Assembly: GCA_963811905.1 (NCBI GenBank)
Contig: CAWETK010000017.1
Span: 124,001-188,000 of the forward strand
Direction: 5' to 3'
Source: DATFVA01 sp963811905
GTDB lineage: Bacteria > Bacteroidota > Ignavibacteria > Ignavibacteriales > Ignavibacteriaceae
DNA length: 64,000 bases
Part shown: positions 33,566 to 42,382 of the stretch, piece by piece
Layout: each line of letters begins with the position of its first letter
How positions within the stretch are numbered: position 1 is the stretch's first letter
The notes under the pieces: model-generated
Told to the model about the DNA's origin: nothing
What the model saw: the letters and a program-made list of their open reading frames with translations, nothing else
Databases searched by the model: none
Program-made: the position numbers and the translations under genes

Positions 33566-34839
33566 TGTCTGATTACATAGTTATCGGCAGTGGTTTTGCC
33601 GGACTCTCCGCAGCTGCTCATCTTTCAGCCTCAGGTAAAAAAGTTGAACTCCTTGAAGCTTCACAAAAACTCGGGGGGAGAGCATATTCCCTTAATGATA
33701 AATCCACCGGAAATATAATCGACAACGGGCAGCACATTATGATGGGCTGTTACACCAATACTATTAATTTCTTCAGTCTGATCGGTGCGCGGGATAATCT
33801 GATTTTTCAGAAAAAATTAAAAGTGAATTTCCTTGAACCTCATCTTCAGAGCAGAACACTTGAAGCAGGCCCCGGTATTTATCCCTTCAATCTTGCCGCC
33901 GGGTTATTAAGATATAAGGCGTTATCACTAAAAGACAGAGTCTTACTATTGAAGTTTTTCTTAATGCTACCGCTGTCCTCAAACAGGGATCTAAGCCGGA
34001 TGAGTATTTATGAATGGCTGCAGCAGGAAAATCAAAATGAAAAAATAATCATGGCTTTCTGGGAAATACTGGCAGCCGGGGCACTTAACACCAGCCTGCA
34101 TAAAGCTTCTGCAAAAGTATTTAAGGATATACTCCTGGAAATATTTTTTAAGGGAAATAGAGCCTCGACAATCATTCTGCCCAAAGCAGGGTTAACCGAA
34201 TCTTACTGCAATAATGCGGCAGAGTTCATAATAAGCAAGGGGGGAAAGATTATCCAGGGCGAACAGGTAAACAGACTGATCGCTGAAGGGAACAGGGTCA
34301 AAAGTATAGTAACTAATAAAAGAAATATAAAGAATTTCAAATATGTTATTTCTGCTGTGCCTTTCTACAGTCTGAAAAGGATTCTATCTGAAGATAATTT
34401 GATCTCTGATCCCGGCTTTGAATATTCTTCTATACTCACTGTTCATATCTGGCTGAAAAATAATAAGCTGGATAAGGCTTTTTATGGACTTATTGATTCA
34501 GATATCCACTGGATATTTAATCACGGAACTCACATAACACTTGTACGGAGCGATGCAGATGAGTTAATGGAAAAGAGTAAGGAAGAGATCATTCAGCTGG
34601 CAGATAAGGAACTTTTCAGATATTGTTTTATTGAGAAGGAAGACATTGCGGGCTACCGTATTATAAAAGAAAAACGGGCAACCTTTATTCCTTCGAATGA
34701 TATATTATTTAAAAGACCCGGGCCGGCGACCAGGTTAAGCAACCTTGCAATTGCAGGGGACTGGACGAACACAGGGCTTCCTTCAACAATTGAAAGTGCA
34801 GTAAAAAGCGGGAGACTTGCGGCAGAGTTTTACGTCTGA
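33565..34839 (+). CDS. hpnE: Hydroxysqualene dehydroxylase HpnE
   Basis: 424-residue FAD-dependent amine-oxidase/phytoene-desaturase-like enzyme that reduces hydroxysqualene to squalene. N-terminal dinucleotide motif YIVIGSGFAGLSAAAHLSAS, then LLEASQKLGGRAYS. The C-terminal FAD motif is NLAIAGDWTNTGLPSTIESA. Overlaps the hpnD stop by one base. With hpnC and hpnD it completes squalene synthesis, for hopanoids or other triterpenoids at the membrane. Confidence 0.95.
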   Translation: MSDYIVIGSGFAGLSAAAHLSASGKKVELLEASQKLGGRAYSLNDKSTGNIIDNGQHIMMGCYTNTINFFSLIGARDNLIFQKKLKVNFLEPHLQSRTLEAGPGIYPFNLAAGLLRYKALSLKDRVLLLKFFLMLPLSSNRDLSRMSIYEWLQQENQNEKIIMAFWEILAAGALNTSLHKASAKVFKDILLEIFFKGNRASTIILPKAGLTESYCNNAAEFIISKGGKIIQGEQVNRLIAEGNRVKSIVTNKRNIKNFKYVISAVPFYSLKRILSEDNLISDPGFEYSSILTVHIWLKNNKLDKAFYGLIDSDIHWIFNHGTHITLVRSDADELMEKSKEEIIQLADKELFRYCFIEKEDIAGYRIIKEKRATFIPSNDILFKRPGPATRLSNLAIAGDWTNTGLPSTIESAVKSGRLAAEFYV

Positions 34840-34997
34840 TTTTAATTTATCGGCAACCGAGAATCATTTCCATCATAAAATACCTCCGTTGATATAAAAA
34901 TTGTATAAAAGTAAACGGATTTTAGTAATTTTGCTACAGAGAATTTAATTAAGGGCAATTTGTGATAACCAGTCCAATCTTATTTACCGGAGGAAAA

Positions 34998-37826
34998 ATG
35001 AATTTCAGCAAAGTATTCATTGTTCTCCTTCTATCCGTATTTGCATTTACCGGATTTAAGGGGAATGATAAAACATTCAAAATAGATTATGAAAAGTACA
35101 AGCTAGACAACGGTCTTGAAGTGATCCTGCATGAAGATAAATCCGATCCGATTGTATCTGTGGCAATTCAATACCATGTCGGTTCAAACCGAGAAGTTAA
35201 AGGAAGAACAGGTTTTGCGCATTTATTTGAGCATATGATGTTCCAGGAATCGCAGCATGTAGGACAGGATCAGTTCTTCAAAATAATACAGGGCAATGGC
35301 GGCACGCTCAATGGCGGCACCTGGTTTGACGGCACGGTATATTTTGAGGTTATGCCGAAGAATTACCTGGAAACCGTATTATGGCTTGAGTCGGACAGAA
35401 TGGGATGGCTGCTTCCAACGGTAACACAGGAGGCATTTGAGAATCAGCAGGAAGTTGTACAGAATGAAAAAAGACAGAGAGTCGACAACCAGCCCTATGG
35501 AAATACAAGCTATATAATCAACAAGCTGCTTTATCCTGAAGATCATCCTTACAACTGGCAGGTGATCGGCTCAATGGAAGATCTGCAGAACGCAACTGTG
35601 CAGGACGTAAGGGATTTTTACTCAAAGTGGTATGGTCCTAATAATGCCACGCTAGTCATTGCGGGAGATTTTGATGCAGATAAAACAAAAGAGCTGGTGA
35701 AAAAATATTTCGACGAAATACAGCCTTCACCTCCCGTGGCTGATCCGAAACCAATGCCGGTAACATTGAATGAAACAAAGCGGGCATACTATGAAGACAA
35801 CTTTGCAAAGTCCCCTGAATTAAGAATGGTATTCCCGACAGTTGAACAATACTCAAAAGATTCATATGCTCTTGATATTCTAAGCAGCATACTTGCTGAT
35901 GGAAAGAAAGCTCCTTTATATAAGGTGATTGTTGAGGATAAAAAGCTCGCCCCTTCAGCAGATGCATCCCAGTCGAGCCAGGAAATTGCAGGCACATTTG
36001 ATATCCGGGTGAGAGCATTCCCAGATAAAAATCTTTCCGATGTTGAGGATGCCATACTTGAAGCTTTTAAGAAATTTGAGAAAGACGGATTTACTGATGA
36101 AGATCTTTCAAGAATAAAAGCCAGGACAGAGACAAATTTTTACAATTCAATTTCCAGCATACTCGGAAAATCATTCCAGCTGGCAAGTTATAATGAATAT
36201 GCCGGATCACCTGATTTTATAAATGATGATCTGCAGAATAGTCTCAATGTAACCAAAGATGACATTTGGAAAGTTTACAATAAATACATTAAAGATAAAA
36301 AATATGTGCTGACGAGTTTTGTACCGAAAGGCAAAGCTGATCTGGCTGCAAAAAACTCAGAGTTATTCATAATTCCGGAAGAGAAAATAATTCCCAAAGA
36401 AGATAAAGAAAAAAACATTGCTTCTACTGTTAAGCCTTTAGATGAGATCCCTAGTAGTTTCGATAGAAACATTCAGCCTGTACCGGTTCCTGATCCCGAG
36501 GTTAAAATTCCTGCAGTATGGGAAGATGAAGCCGGCAAAGGACTTAAGCTATACGGAATAGAACAGAAAGAACTGCCGCTGGTCCAATTCTCAATTACGT
36601 TGAAAGGGGGAATGCTGCTTGATAGTCCTGAGAAGACAGGCACTGCGAACCTGCTTTCAGACCTTATGATGGAAGGAACGAAGAACAAAACTCCGCTTGA
36701 ATTAGAAGAGGCAATAGAAAATCTTGGTGCAGATATAAATATACGTGCATCCAAAGAAGAAATAGTTATACAGGTTAATACGCTTGCTTCCAAATTCGAT
36801 GAAGTATACAAACTTGCTGAAGAAATAATACTTGAGCCAAGGTGGGACGAGAAAGAATTCAACAGGATCAAACAAGAGACCATCGAAACCATAAACCGGA
36901 ATAATTCAAATCCTGCGAGGATTTCCGGGAATGTCTTTAACAAACTGATTTACGGCAAAAACAGTCCGCTTGGTAATACCACTTTAGGTACCGTGGAGTC
37001 GGTATCATCTGTTACCATGGATGATTTGAAGAAATATTACGAGAATAATTTCGCCCCCTCAGCTGCCCGGATTTCAATAGTAGGGGATATTTCAAAGGAT
37101 AAAGCAGTTTCGACCTTTTCCTCTCTTGCAGATAAATGGCAGGATAAAAAGATAAATATGCCTGAAATAAGCATTCCGCAGGAACCTTCAAAACCTATAG
37201 TTTATTTTGTAGACGTTCCGGGAGCAAAACAGTCAGAGATCAGAATAGGAAAACTCTCGCTTCGGTACACCGATCCCGATTATTATGCGGCGACCGTTAT
37301 GAATTACAAGCTCGGCGGCAGCTTTAATGGAATAGTAAACCTGATACTCCGTGAAGAAAAGGGTTATACTTATGGAGCAAGGACGGAGATAAGCGGATCG
37401 GACTATCCTGGTACATTTGAAGCCTCTTCGGCTGTACAATCCAATGCTACATTCGAATCGGTGAAAATTTTCAGGGATGAAATTGCAAAATACCGGGATG
37501 GGATTAGTGAGGAGGATCTGAAGTTCACAAAAGATGCCCTGGTTAAATCTAATGCACGAAGATTTGAGACACTGAGAGCCCTCCTGGGCATGCTGAACGA
37601 CATAGCTGAATACAATCTACCCTTTGATTACATCAAAAGTCAAGAGGAAGTTATTAAGAATATGACTCCTGAAGAACATAAAGCACTTGCTCAGAAGTAC
37701 CTTCAGCAGGATAAAATGATTTATGTGGTCGTCGGTGATGCTGCAACACAGCTGGAACAGCTTAAAGCCCTTGGTCTGGGCGACCCAGTTCTCATTGATG
37801 CCGATGGAAATAAAGTAAGTTTGTAA
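34998..37826 (+). CDS. Exported M16 (insulinase-type) zinc peptidase
   Basis: 942 residues from ATG 34998, which has GGAGGAAAA in front and gives MNFSKVFIVLLLSVFAFTGF as signal peptide; the open frame reaches a GTG at 34962. Two M16 halves in tandem: the first has the inverted zinc site HLFEHMMF with the downstream EQQEV-type Glu (NQQEVVQNEK); the second half (from about residue 520) lacks HxxEH and is the inactive partner. Probably degrades peptides in the periplasm, like PqqL/YmxG-type proteases. Monocistronic, with a terminator 85 bp after the stop. Confidence 0.92.
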   Translation: MNFSKVFIVLLLSVFAFTGFKGNDKTFKIDYEKYKLDNGLEVILHEDKSDPIVSVAIQYHVGSNREVKGRTGFAHLFEHMMFQESQHVGQDQFFKIIQGNGGTLNGGTWFDGTVYFEVMPKNYLETVLWLESDRMGWLLPTVTQEAFENQQEVVQNEKRQRVDNQPYGNTSYIINKLLYPEDHPYNWQVIGSMEDLQNATVQDVRDFYSKWYGPNNATLVIAGDFDADKTKELVKKYFDEIQPSPPVADPKPMPVTLNETKRAYYEDNFAKSPELRMVFPTVEQYSKDSYALDILSSILADGKKAPLYKVIVEDKKLAPSADASQSSQEIAGTFDIRVRAFPDKNLSDVEDAILEAFKKFEKDGFTDEDLSRIKARTETNFYNSISSILGKSFQLASYNEYAGSPDFINDDLQNSLNVTKDDIWKVYNKYIKDKKYVLTSFVPKGKADLAAKNSELFIIPEEKIIPKEDKEKNIASTVKPLDEIPSSFDRNIQPVPVPDPEVKIPAVWEDEAGKGLKLYGIEQKELPLVQFSITLKGGMLLDSPEKTGTANLLSDLMMEGTKNKTPLELEEAIENLGADINIRASKEEIVIQVNTLASKFDEVYKLAEEIILEPRWDEKEFNRIKQETIETINRNNSNPARISGNVFNKLIYGKNSPLGNTTLGTVESVSSVTMDDLKKYYENNFAPSAARISIVGDISKDKAVSTFSSLADKWQDKKINMPEISIPQEPSKPIVYFVDVPGAKQSEIRIGKLSLRYTDPDYYAATVMNYKLGGSFNGIVNLILREEKGYTYGARTEISGSDYPGTFEASSAVQSNATFESVKIFRDEIAKYRDGISEEDLKFTKDALVKSNARRFETLRALLGMLNDIAEYNLPFDYIKSQEEVIKNMTPEEHKALAQKYLQQDKMIYVVVGDAATQLEQLKALGLGDPVLIDADGNKVSL

Positions 37827-37911
37827 AAATGTTCTGAAAAGTTCAGAACAGTAATTGAAAGTTTGGCGAAACAGCTATTATATAAATCAAACTTTCACCG
37901 TTTCTATAAAG

Positions 37912-37952
37912 ATGACATTTTTCTGATATGAAAGGTGTCATTTTTTTTATTT
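37912..37952 (+). terminator. Rho-independent terminator after M16 peptidase
   Basis: GACATTTTTC, loop TGATAT, GAAAGGTGTC with two G-T pairs, then TTTTTTTTATTTTT. A second small dyad, GTTCTGAAAAGTTCAGAAC, lies at about 37830-37850. Confidence 0.8.
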
Positions 37953-37988
37953 TTAGTCCTGAAATTTTGACAACTACGAAGAAATAAT

Positions 37989-38354
37989 ATGGCAGATAAA
38001 TCAAAGCTTAAAAAAGAATATAAACAGTCGCTTCCGACAATGGGAATTTATATCGTTAAGAATCTTGTAAATAATAAGATCCTTATTGGAAGCAGCAAAA
38101 ACCTGCCCGGCAGGATTAATAGGTTTAAATTCGGATTAAAATACGCCGGTACTGAAAGCAACAAGGAACTGGCAGCTGATTTTCAAAAGTACGGGGAGGA
38201 AAACTTTAGTTTTGAAATACTTGACGAACTGAAGCCTAAAGATGATCCGGCTTTTAACTATTCTGAAGAGCTTAAACTGCTTGAAGAAATGTGGATTGAG
38301 AAACTTCAGCCGTTCGGGGAAAAAGGGTATAATCAAGATAAAAGTAACAAGTAA
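37989..38354 (+). CDS. GIY-YIG domain protein
   Basis: 121 residues. GIYIVKNLVNNKILIGSSKNLPGRINRFKFGLK gives the GIY and, in place of YIG, LIG strands with the Arg of the helix. LLEEMWIEKLQP near the C-terminus supplies the catalytic-type Glu region. A small GIY-YIG nuclease of unknown target. The last codons (Ser-Asn-Lys-stop) are made by the AAGTAAC repeat, so the natural C-terminus may have been replaced. Confidence 0.75.
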   Translation: MADKSKLKKEYKQSLPTMGIYIVKNLVNNKILIGSSKNLPGRINRFKFGLKYAGTESNKELAADFQKYGEENFSFEILDELKPKDDPAFNYSEELKLLEEMWIEKLQPFGEKGYNQDKSNK

Positions 38355-38430
38355 CAAGTAAAAAGTAAAAAGTAACAAGTAGGAAGTAAAAAGTAAAAAA
38401 TATAAAGTAAGGAGTGAAAAGTAAAAAGTA
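38341..38430 (+). repeat. AAGTAAM heptamer array, left of the four-helix gene
   Basis: About 13 head-to-tail heptamers (AAGTAAC, AAGTAAA, AAGTAGG), starting inside the last codons of the GIY-YIG gene. The same heptamer follows the next gene. Confidence 0.93.
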
Positions 38431-38461
38431 GGAGACAAAAAATAAAAAATTAATCATTAAA

Positions 38462-38839
38462 ATGAGGAGGGGACGAATGGGAAGTGATGATTTACGAAAA
38501 AGATTGTTCGATTATGCTGTGGACGTATTAAAATTTCTGCCAAAATTGCCCCGGACACCTGAATTCAATGTGATTAGATATCAGCTGACTAAATGTTCCA
38601 CTTCTTCCGGTGCGAACTATGAGGAAGCACAGGCAGGATCATCAAGACCTGATTTTAACAACAAAGTGAGAATATCACTACGCGAGATGAAGGAATCGAA
38701 TTACTGGCTGCGAATAATAGATGCAATACTTGACGATAAAACTGTTTATGATAACCTGAAATATTTAATAATGGAATCCGGTCAGCTTGAAAAGATATTG
38801 GGTTCGATTGTTGTGAAGACAAGGCCACGGAACAAGTGA
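38462..38839 (+). CDS. Four-helix-bundle protein (S23/Avd-like)
   Basis: 125 residues: RLFDYAVDVLKFLPKLPRTP, YQLTKCSTSSGANYEEAQAG, RISLREMKESNYWLRIIDAI and LIMESGQLEKILGSIV are the hallmark helices of the 23S-rRNA-intervening-sequence (S23) protein family, related to Avd of diversity-generating retroelements. It is thought to bind nucleic acid as a pentamer or similar. Function unproven. GAGGAGG precedes the ATG. It is enclosed on both sides by the same heptamer array, and its stop codon TGA lies in the right-hand array. Confidence 0.85.
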   Translation: MRRGRMGSDDLRKRLFDYAVDVLKFLPKLPRTPEFNVIRYQLTKCSTSSGANYEEAQAGSSRPDFNNKVRISLREMKESNYWLRIIDAILDDKTVYDNLKYLIMESGQLEKILGSIVVKTRPRNK

Positions 38840-38893
38840 CAAGATAAAAGTAACAAGTAAGAAGTAAAAAGTAGGAAGTAGGAAGTACGGGAG
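38831..38893 (+). repeat. AAGTAAM heptamer array, right of the four-helix gene
   Basis: AAGTGAC, AAGATAA, AAGTAAC, AAGTAAG, AAGTAAA and AAGTAGG units from the stop of the four-helix gene to just before the MFS gene end. Confidence 0.9.
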
Positions 38894-38899
38894 GGGGTT

Positions 38900-40114
38900 T
38901 CAGGTTCTGATCTGCACAGTTTCAGGGAGGTATTTATAAACTACCCAGGCGCCCCCGGCGGTAATTATTCCAACAGCGAAAAATGGGAGTTCAAAGAATA
39001 TTCCGGCAAGAAGGCCGGATATCAAAGGTCCGAATGCAATACCGAATCCGAATCCCATAGTTACAATACTCATTTGTCTTCCTTCCCCGCCGCTTTTTGA
39101 AAGATCTGCCGCGACGGCAAATGCTGGTGCTGCAATACCGGCTGCCGCAATTCCCTGAGCAAGGCGGACGAAAATCAATTCCGGGTAAGTTGAAACTAGT
39201 CCAAGGAGTGAGGTTGAAATAGCCATCACGATTAATCCTAAGATAATCAAAGGCCTCCGTCCGATACTGTCGGAATAATGCCCAAGCGGAACCTGAAAAA
39301 TGAGGCGTCCGATCATAACCATACTGAATGCAAACCCGAAACCAACAGCAGAAATACCCAGCCGGGAGTTAAACTGATTTTCCAGTGTTGTAACCATGGA
39401 AAAAGCCGAGGCCATCAGAAAAGTGGCAAAGGAAGTTGCGAGGATGCCCGGGCTAAGGAGACCGGTATCAATTATCTTAAAACCTCTTTTTTTAGTTTCC
39501 GGCACTTCGCCTCTCACCTCTTCTACCCAGAAATGAACGAGTATTATTGCGAGAAGGACAAATCCGGCACCGGCATAAAAAGCTGCATTGAATCCGAAGT
39601 TTTTCTCAAGGAGACCCCCTGCTACTGGTCCCACACTGAACCCGATGATTCTGAAAGTACTATAAACTCCCATCGAGCCGCCGCGGGTTTCTTTTTTTGT
39701 TAGAGAGGTCATCAGGGCAAGGGATGGGGGAATCGTCAAAGCAACTGCAGCCCCCTGGATGATCCTGAGAATAAGCAGATGGTAAAATTTCGATGCAAAG
39801 ATGAAAAGCAGAATACAGATACCGATTACAGCGAGTCCTGCCTGTATTAATATTTTCCTCCTTCCGAGACGGTCAGTTAACGCCCCCATCACCGGCTGAA
39901 AGACAGAGGTTACAAATCCAAAAACAGAAATCAGAATGCCGACCAGTACGGGGGTAGGGAAGTGTATGAATTCTTCAGGGATTTTGGCAACGTAGAGTGG
40001 AATTAAAATAAAAAGGATACTGTTTCCTATTGCATCCGCCATCCTTGCTGTTGAAAGTGCAAGAATAGCGCGGTTAACTCCCAGGGAACTGAATAGATTT
40101 TTAGACAATTTCAA
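38900..40114 (-). CDS. Major facilitator superfamily transporter
   Basis: 404 residues, 12 predicted membrane segments. The MFS signature GALTDRLGRRKI sits in the loop after segment 2, and GHYSDSIGRRPL in the matching loop of the second half. LTIPPSLALMTSLTKKETRGG precedes the second gate region. Probably a drug or metabolite exporter of the DHA1 type; the substrate is not predictable. Monocistronic. Confidence 0.88.
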   Translation of the reverse strand: MKLSKNLFSSLGVNRAILALSTARMADAIGNSILFILIPLYVAKIPEEFIHFPTPVLVGILISVFGFVTSVFQPVMGALTDRLGRRKILIQAGLAVIGICILLFIFASKFYHLLILRIIQGAAVALTIPPSLALMTSLTKKETRGGSMGVYSTFRIIGFSVGPVAGGLLEKNFGFNAAFYAGAGFVLLAIILVHFWVEEVRGEVPETKKRGFKIIDTGLLSPGILATSFATFLMASAFSMVTTLENQFNSRLGISAVGFGFAFSMVMIGRLIFQVPLGHYSDSIGRRPLIILGLIVMAISTSLLGLVSTYPELIFVRLAQGIAAAGIAAPAFAVAADLSKSGGEGRQMSIVTMGFGFGIAFGPLISGLLAGIFFELPFFAVGIITAGGAWVVYKYLPETVQIRT

Positions 40115-40474
40115 TAGATTTAGTCAACTTCCTTCATTTTTATACTACAAGCATATAAAATTTAAAAATATGCGGATAAAAATATTTATTGTGTGATATA
40201 TTTGAATTAATCAAAAAATTATTAATTTACGATTACAAAACCACAGAATTAAAGAATTTCTACAAAAAATTGATTTGCATAAGAGTGCAGATTGATTATC
40301 TTTTAATGGAACTCTAATTAAATATTTTATTTTTAGGAGATTCAAAGGAGGAACAGATTAAGGAGAATATCTCGATTACCCGCAGTATAAAACTTCAGTC
40401 ATGATTATTTCTCTTATTTTAGTATTAAAAATTCTATAACATTTTATTAAATAAAGACAGGATTTATTTAGACT
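40115..40474. other. AT-rich 360-bp intergenic region, no gene seen
   Basis: Very AT-rich divergent region between the MFS transporter and the cupin gene. It contains an AGGAGG (about 40346) with no suitable start codon behind it. No repeat array, RNA gene or clear terminator is visible. It probably holds both promoters. Confidence 0.5.
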
Positions 40475-41098
40475 ATGCCCTTATTAAAGTGTTCAGAAGA
40501 TATGATGCCCCCCTGGAGTGATCTGGATTTTATTGATGTTATCTATCTGAAAGAAGGTGAACTTCGAAGCTTCATCTCTACTTCCGAGAGGGAAATGTAT
40601 TTTATCGGTGACGGTATCTGTAAAATGATAATAAACCGGAAAATATCTTATGCCCAGAGAGGTCATACATTTAAAATCGAATCACTTAATTCCACCATTA
40701 AAGTAAAAGCAGAGACAGACTGTGTTGTCATAGTTATAGGCGGTCATTGGGTGGGACTAACAGGTACACATGGTATTTTTACCCTTGAAAACAGTGATAA
40801 TCCCAAAAATGACGGCGATCCGACCGATTATCCGAGAAAAACGAATTTTGATAACCACTACCATGATTGTGATGAATACTGGGTAATATTCCAGGGTTCC
40901 GGCCTGGCAGTCTCAGGAGGAAAAGAATATGAGCTCAAACCGGGATACTGTCTTGCTACAAAAATGGGCGAGCATCATGACATACCTGAGGTTTATGAAG
41001 AAATACACGCTGTCTGGTTCGAATCGTCTTTAAAAGGTCTGATGAGGGAAGGTCACCTGTGGGAACACAAGCATGGTGAGCCCAAAGCAGAAGTGTAA
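40475..41098 (+). CDS. Cupin-domain protein
   Basis: 207 residues. C-terminal single cupin: the metal-binding motif 1 is HYHDCDEYWVIFQGSG (H-x-H-x3-E variant), motif 2 is GEHHDIPEVYEEIHAVW. The N-terminal 90 residues look like a degenerate second beta-barrel (YFIGDGICKMIINRKISYAQ). Likely a small-molecule isomerase, dioxygenase or sugar-binding sensor; which one is not evident. Stands alone before the RRM gene leader. Confidence 0.75.
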   Translation: MPLLKCSEDMMPPWSDLDFIDVIYLKEGELRSFISTSEREMYFIGDGICKMIINRKISYAQRGHTFKIESLNSTIKVKAETDCVVIVIGGHWVGLTGTHGIFTLENSDNPKNDGDPTDYPRKTNFDNHYHDCDEYWVIFQGSGLAVSGGKEYELKPGYCLATKMGEHHDIPEVYEEIHAVWFESSLKGLMREGHLWEHKHGEPKAEV

Positions 41099-41099
41099 C

Positions 41100-41395
41100 C
41101 CGGAATACACACAGCACAGGACGGATTATTATTTATTTTGATCTGGAAAAATTTGTAGATATATTAGGCGTGAATTTAATCTACGCTTTCGAGGATCTTA
41201 ATTTGTTCCCTATCTAATGATTGTTTCAATAATTTTTGAATTAATAGCTGTTCCGGCTAGCTGGTATCGGCAGATTCCTTTCACTATTAGACAATCTTAG
41301 TATTAAGAACTAAAAGCAACATTGTCTACTGCATCGGTAAATTCCCTTTTAGGTAGATAATAACAAATAACTAAATAATATAAAGGAATACTTAA
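41100..41395 (+). promoter_or_regulatory. Long structured 5' leader of the RRM protein gene
   Basis: No gene in the 297 bp before the RRM start. Two dyads are visible: GTAGAT/ATCTAC (about 41156-41187) and TAGACAAT/ATTGTCTA (41289-41329, perfect 8 bp). A cold-shock-type leader or autoregulatory binding region would fit, because many RRM genes of this kind in bacteria are cold-induced. This is an inference. Confidence 0.4.
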
Positions 41396-41752
41396 ATGAA
41401 CATCTTTGTTGGAAATTTATCAAAGGAAGTTACCGATGATGATTTGCAGTCTCTTTTTTCCGAATACGGAACAGTTAGAAGTGTGAAAGTAATTAAAGAC
41501 ATGTTTTCCGGTGAATCAAAAGGGTTCGGATTCATTGAGATGCCGGGTCAGGCAGAAGCACAGAAAGCAATCAGCGAACTGAATACTAAAGACTTAAAAG
41601 GTAAAAAAATTACTGTAAATGAAGCTCGTCCCCGTGAAGATAACCGCAGAGGCGGCGGCGGCGGCGGACGCGGTGGTCACAGAGGCGGCGGCAGCGGCGG
41701 CGGCGGAAACCGCGGCGGAAGCGGCGGCGGCGGCGGCAGAAGAAGCTGGTAA
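41396..41752 (+). CDS. RRM-type RNA-binding protein with Gly/Arg-rich tail
   Basis: 118 residues. RNA-recognition motif: RNP2 MNIFVGNL, RNP1 KGFGFIEM, one RRM (1-78). The tail, from about residue 85, is Arg/Gly-rich (RGG-like, GGGGGRGGHRGGGSGG). Bacterial single-RRM proteins bind RNA and are linked to cold adaptation or growth in cyanobacteria and Bacteroidota. Followed by a strong terminator, so it is a single-gene transcript with the long leader in front. Confidence 0.95.
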   Translation: MNIFVGNLSKEVTDDDLQSLFSEYGTVRSVKVIKDMFSGESKGFGFIEMPGQAEAQKAISELNTKDLKGKKITVNEARPREDNRRGGGGGGRGGHRGGGSGGGGNRGGSGGGGGRRSW

Positions 41753-41775
41753 TCGTTTTTGATTTTATTGAATAT

Positions 41776-41806
41776 AACCCGGGAACTCTCCCGGGTTTTT
41801 TATTTA
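41776..41806 (+). terminator. Rho-independent terminator after the RRM gene
   Basis: AACCCGGGA, loop ACTC, TCCCGGGTT, TTTTATTTATT. Perfect 9-bp stem. It touches the end of the convergent ferritin-like gene and may stop transcription there too. Confidence 0.93.
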
Positions 41807-42106
41807 TTCTTTTTCCTCTTTTACAATGGGCTTGTCGGTAAAAAGATAACCCGATAGTTTTTCCGATAAATCTTTATCCTGTCTTCTTATCCACTCCAGT
41901 GACATAGAGGCATGTTCTTTTTCTTCATTCATATTGTGTGCAAATATTTTTTTAAGACCCTCATCTGTGCTGGAATCTATCCTTTGCTGATACCAGTCAA
42001 TAGCTTCCAACTCTTCTACAAGCGTTACTATTGCGCGATGCATATTTCTTGTTCTGTCTGAAAGTTCACTAACAGGTTCATGATAATTTGCACTTCCTGC
42101 GGCCAT
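41804..42106 (-). CDS. Encapsulated-ferritin (EncFtn)-like protein
   Basis: 100 residues: RTRNMHRAIVTLVEELEAIDWYQQRID, AHNMNEEKEHASMSLEWIRR and LSGYLFTDKPI follow the EncFtn pattern, with the Glu of EELEAIDW and the ExxH of NEEKEHASM as iron ligands. In known examples this half-ferritin forms a decamer that oxidises iron inside an encapsulin shell. Here no encapsulin gene is adjacent or elsewhere in the window, and the C-terminus (KPIVKEEKE) has no obvious cargo-loading peptide. AGGAGAC precedes the ATG. Confidence 0.88.
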   Translation of the reverse strand: MAAGSANYHEPVSELSDRTRNMHRAIVTLVEELEAIDWYQQRIDSSTDEGLKKIFAHNMNEEKEHASMSLEWIRRQDKDLSEKLSGYLFTDKPIVKEEKE

Positions 42107-42382
42107 ATTTGTCTCCTTTTTTTCACGGGTTTCTGAGATTGATTATTTATTATTATAGTCAAATTGCATCGAAATGTATTTTAATACAGTCACACCTGAG
42201 GTATGTATACTGTTAAATAGTCACATTCTTTGATTTTTATTGAATAGACGGGCTGCGATTTTTGGCTTAATTTTGATGGGGGAGGGATTATACCATTCCA
42301 GGATTATAAGGTATGTAAAAGGCCTCTAAATCCGCTGTCTCAAGCCTGGATGCAGATTAAATCATCCAGTGGATGGTCAGTA

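Noticed and set aside
31889..34839. Complete hopanoid pathway
   Set aside because: hpnC, hpnD and hpnE only make squalene. No squalene-hopene cyclase or side-chain genes are in the window, so hopanoid production is not shown.
38136..38457. Minus-strand hydrophobic frames rich in Leu, Phe and Tyr
   Set aside because: They are the antisense of the AAGTAAM heptamer array and of the GIY-YIG gene; they mimic a membrane protein by base composition.
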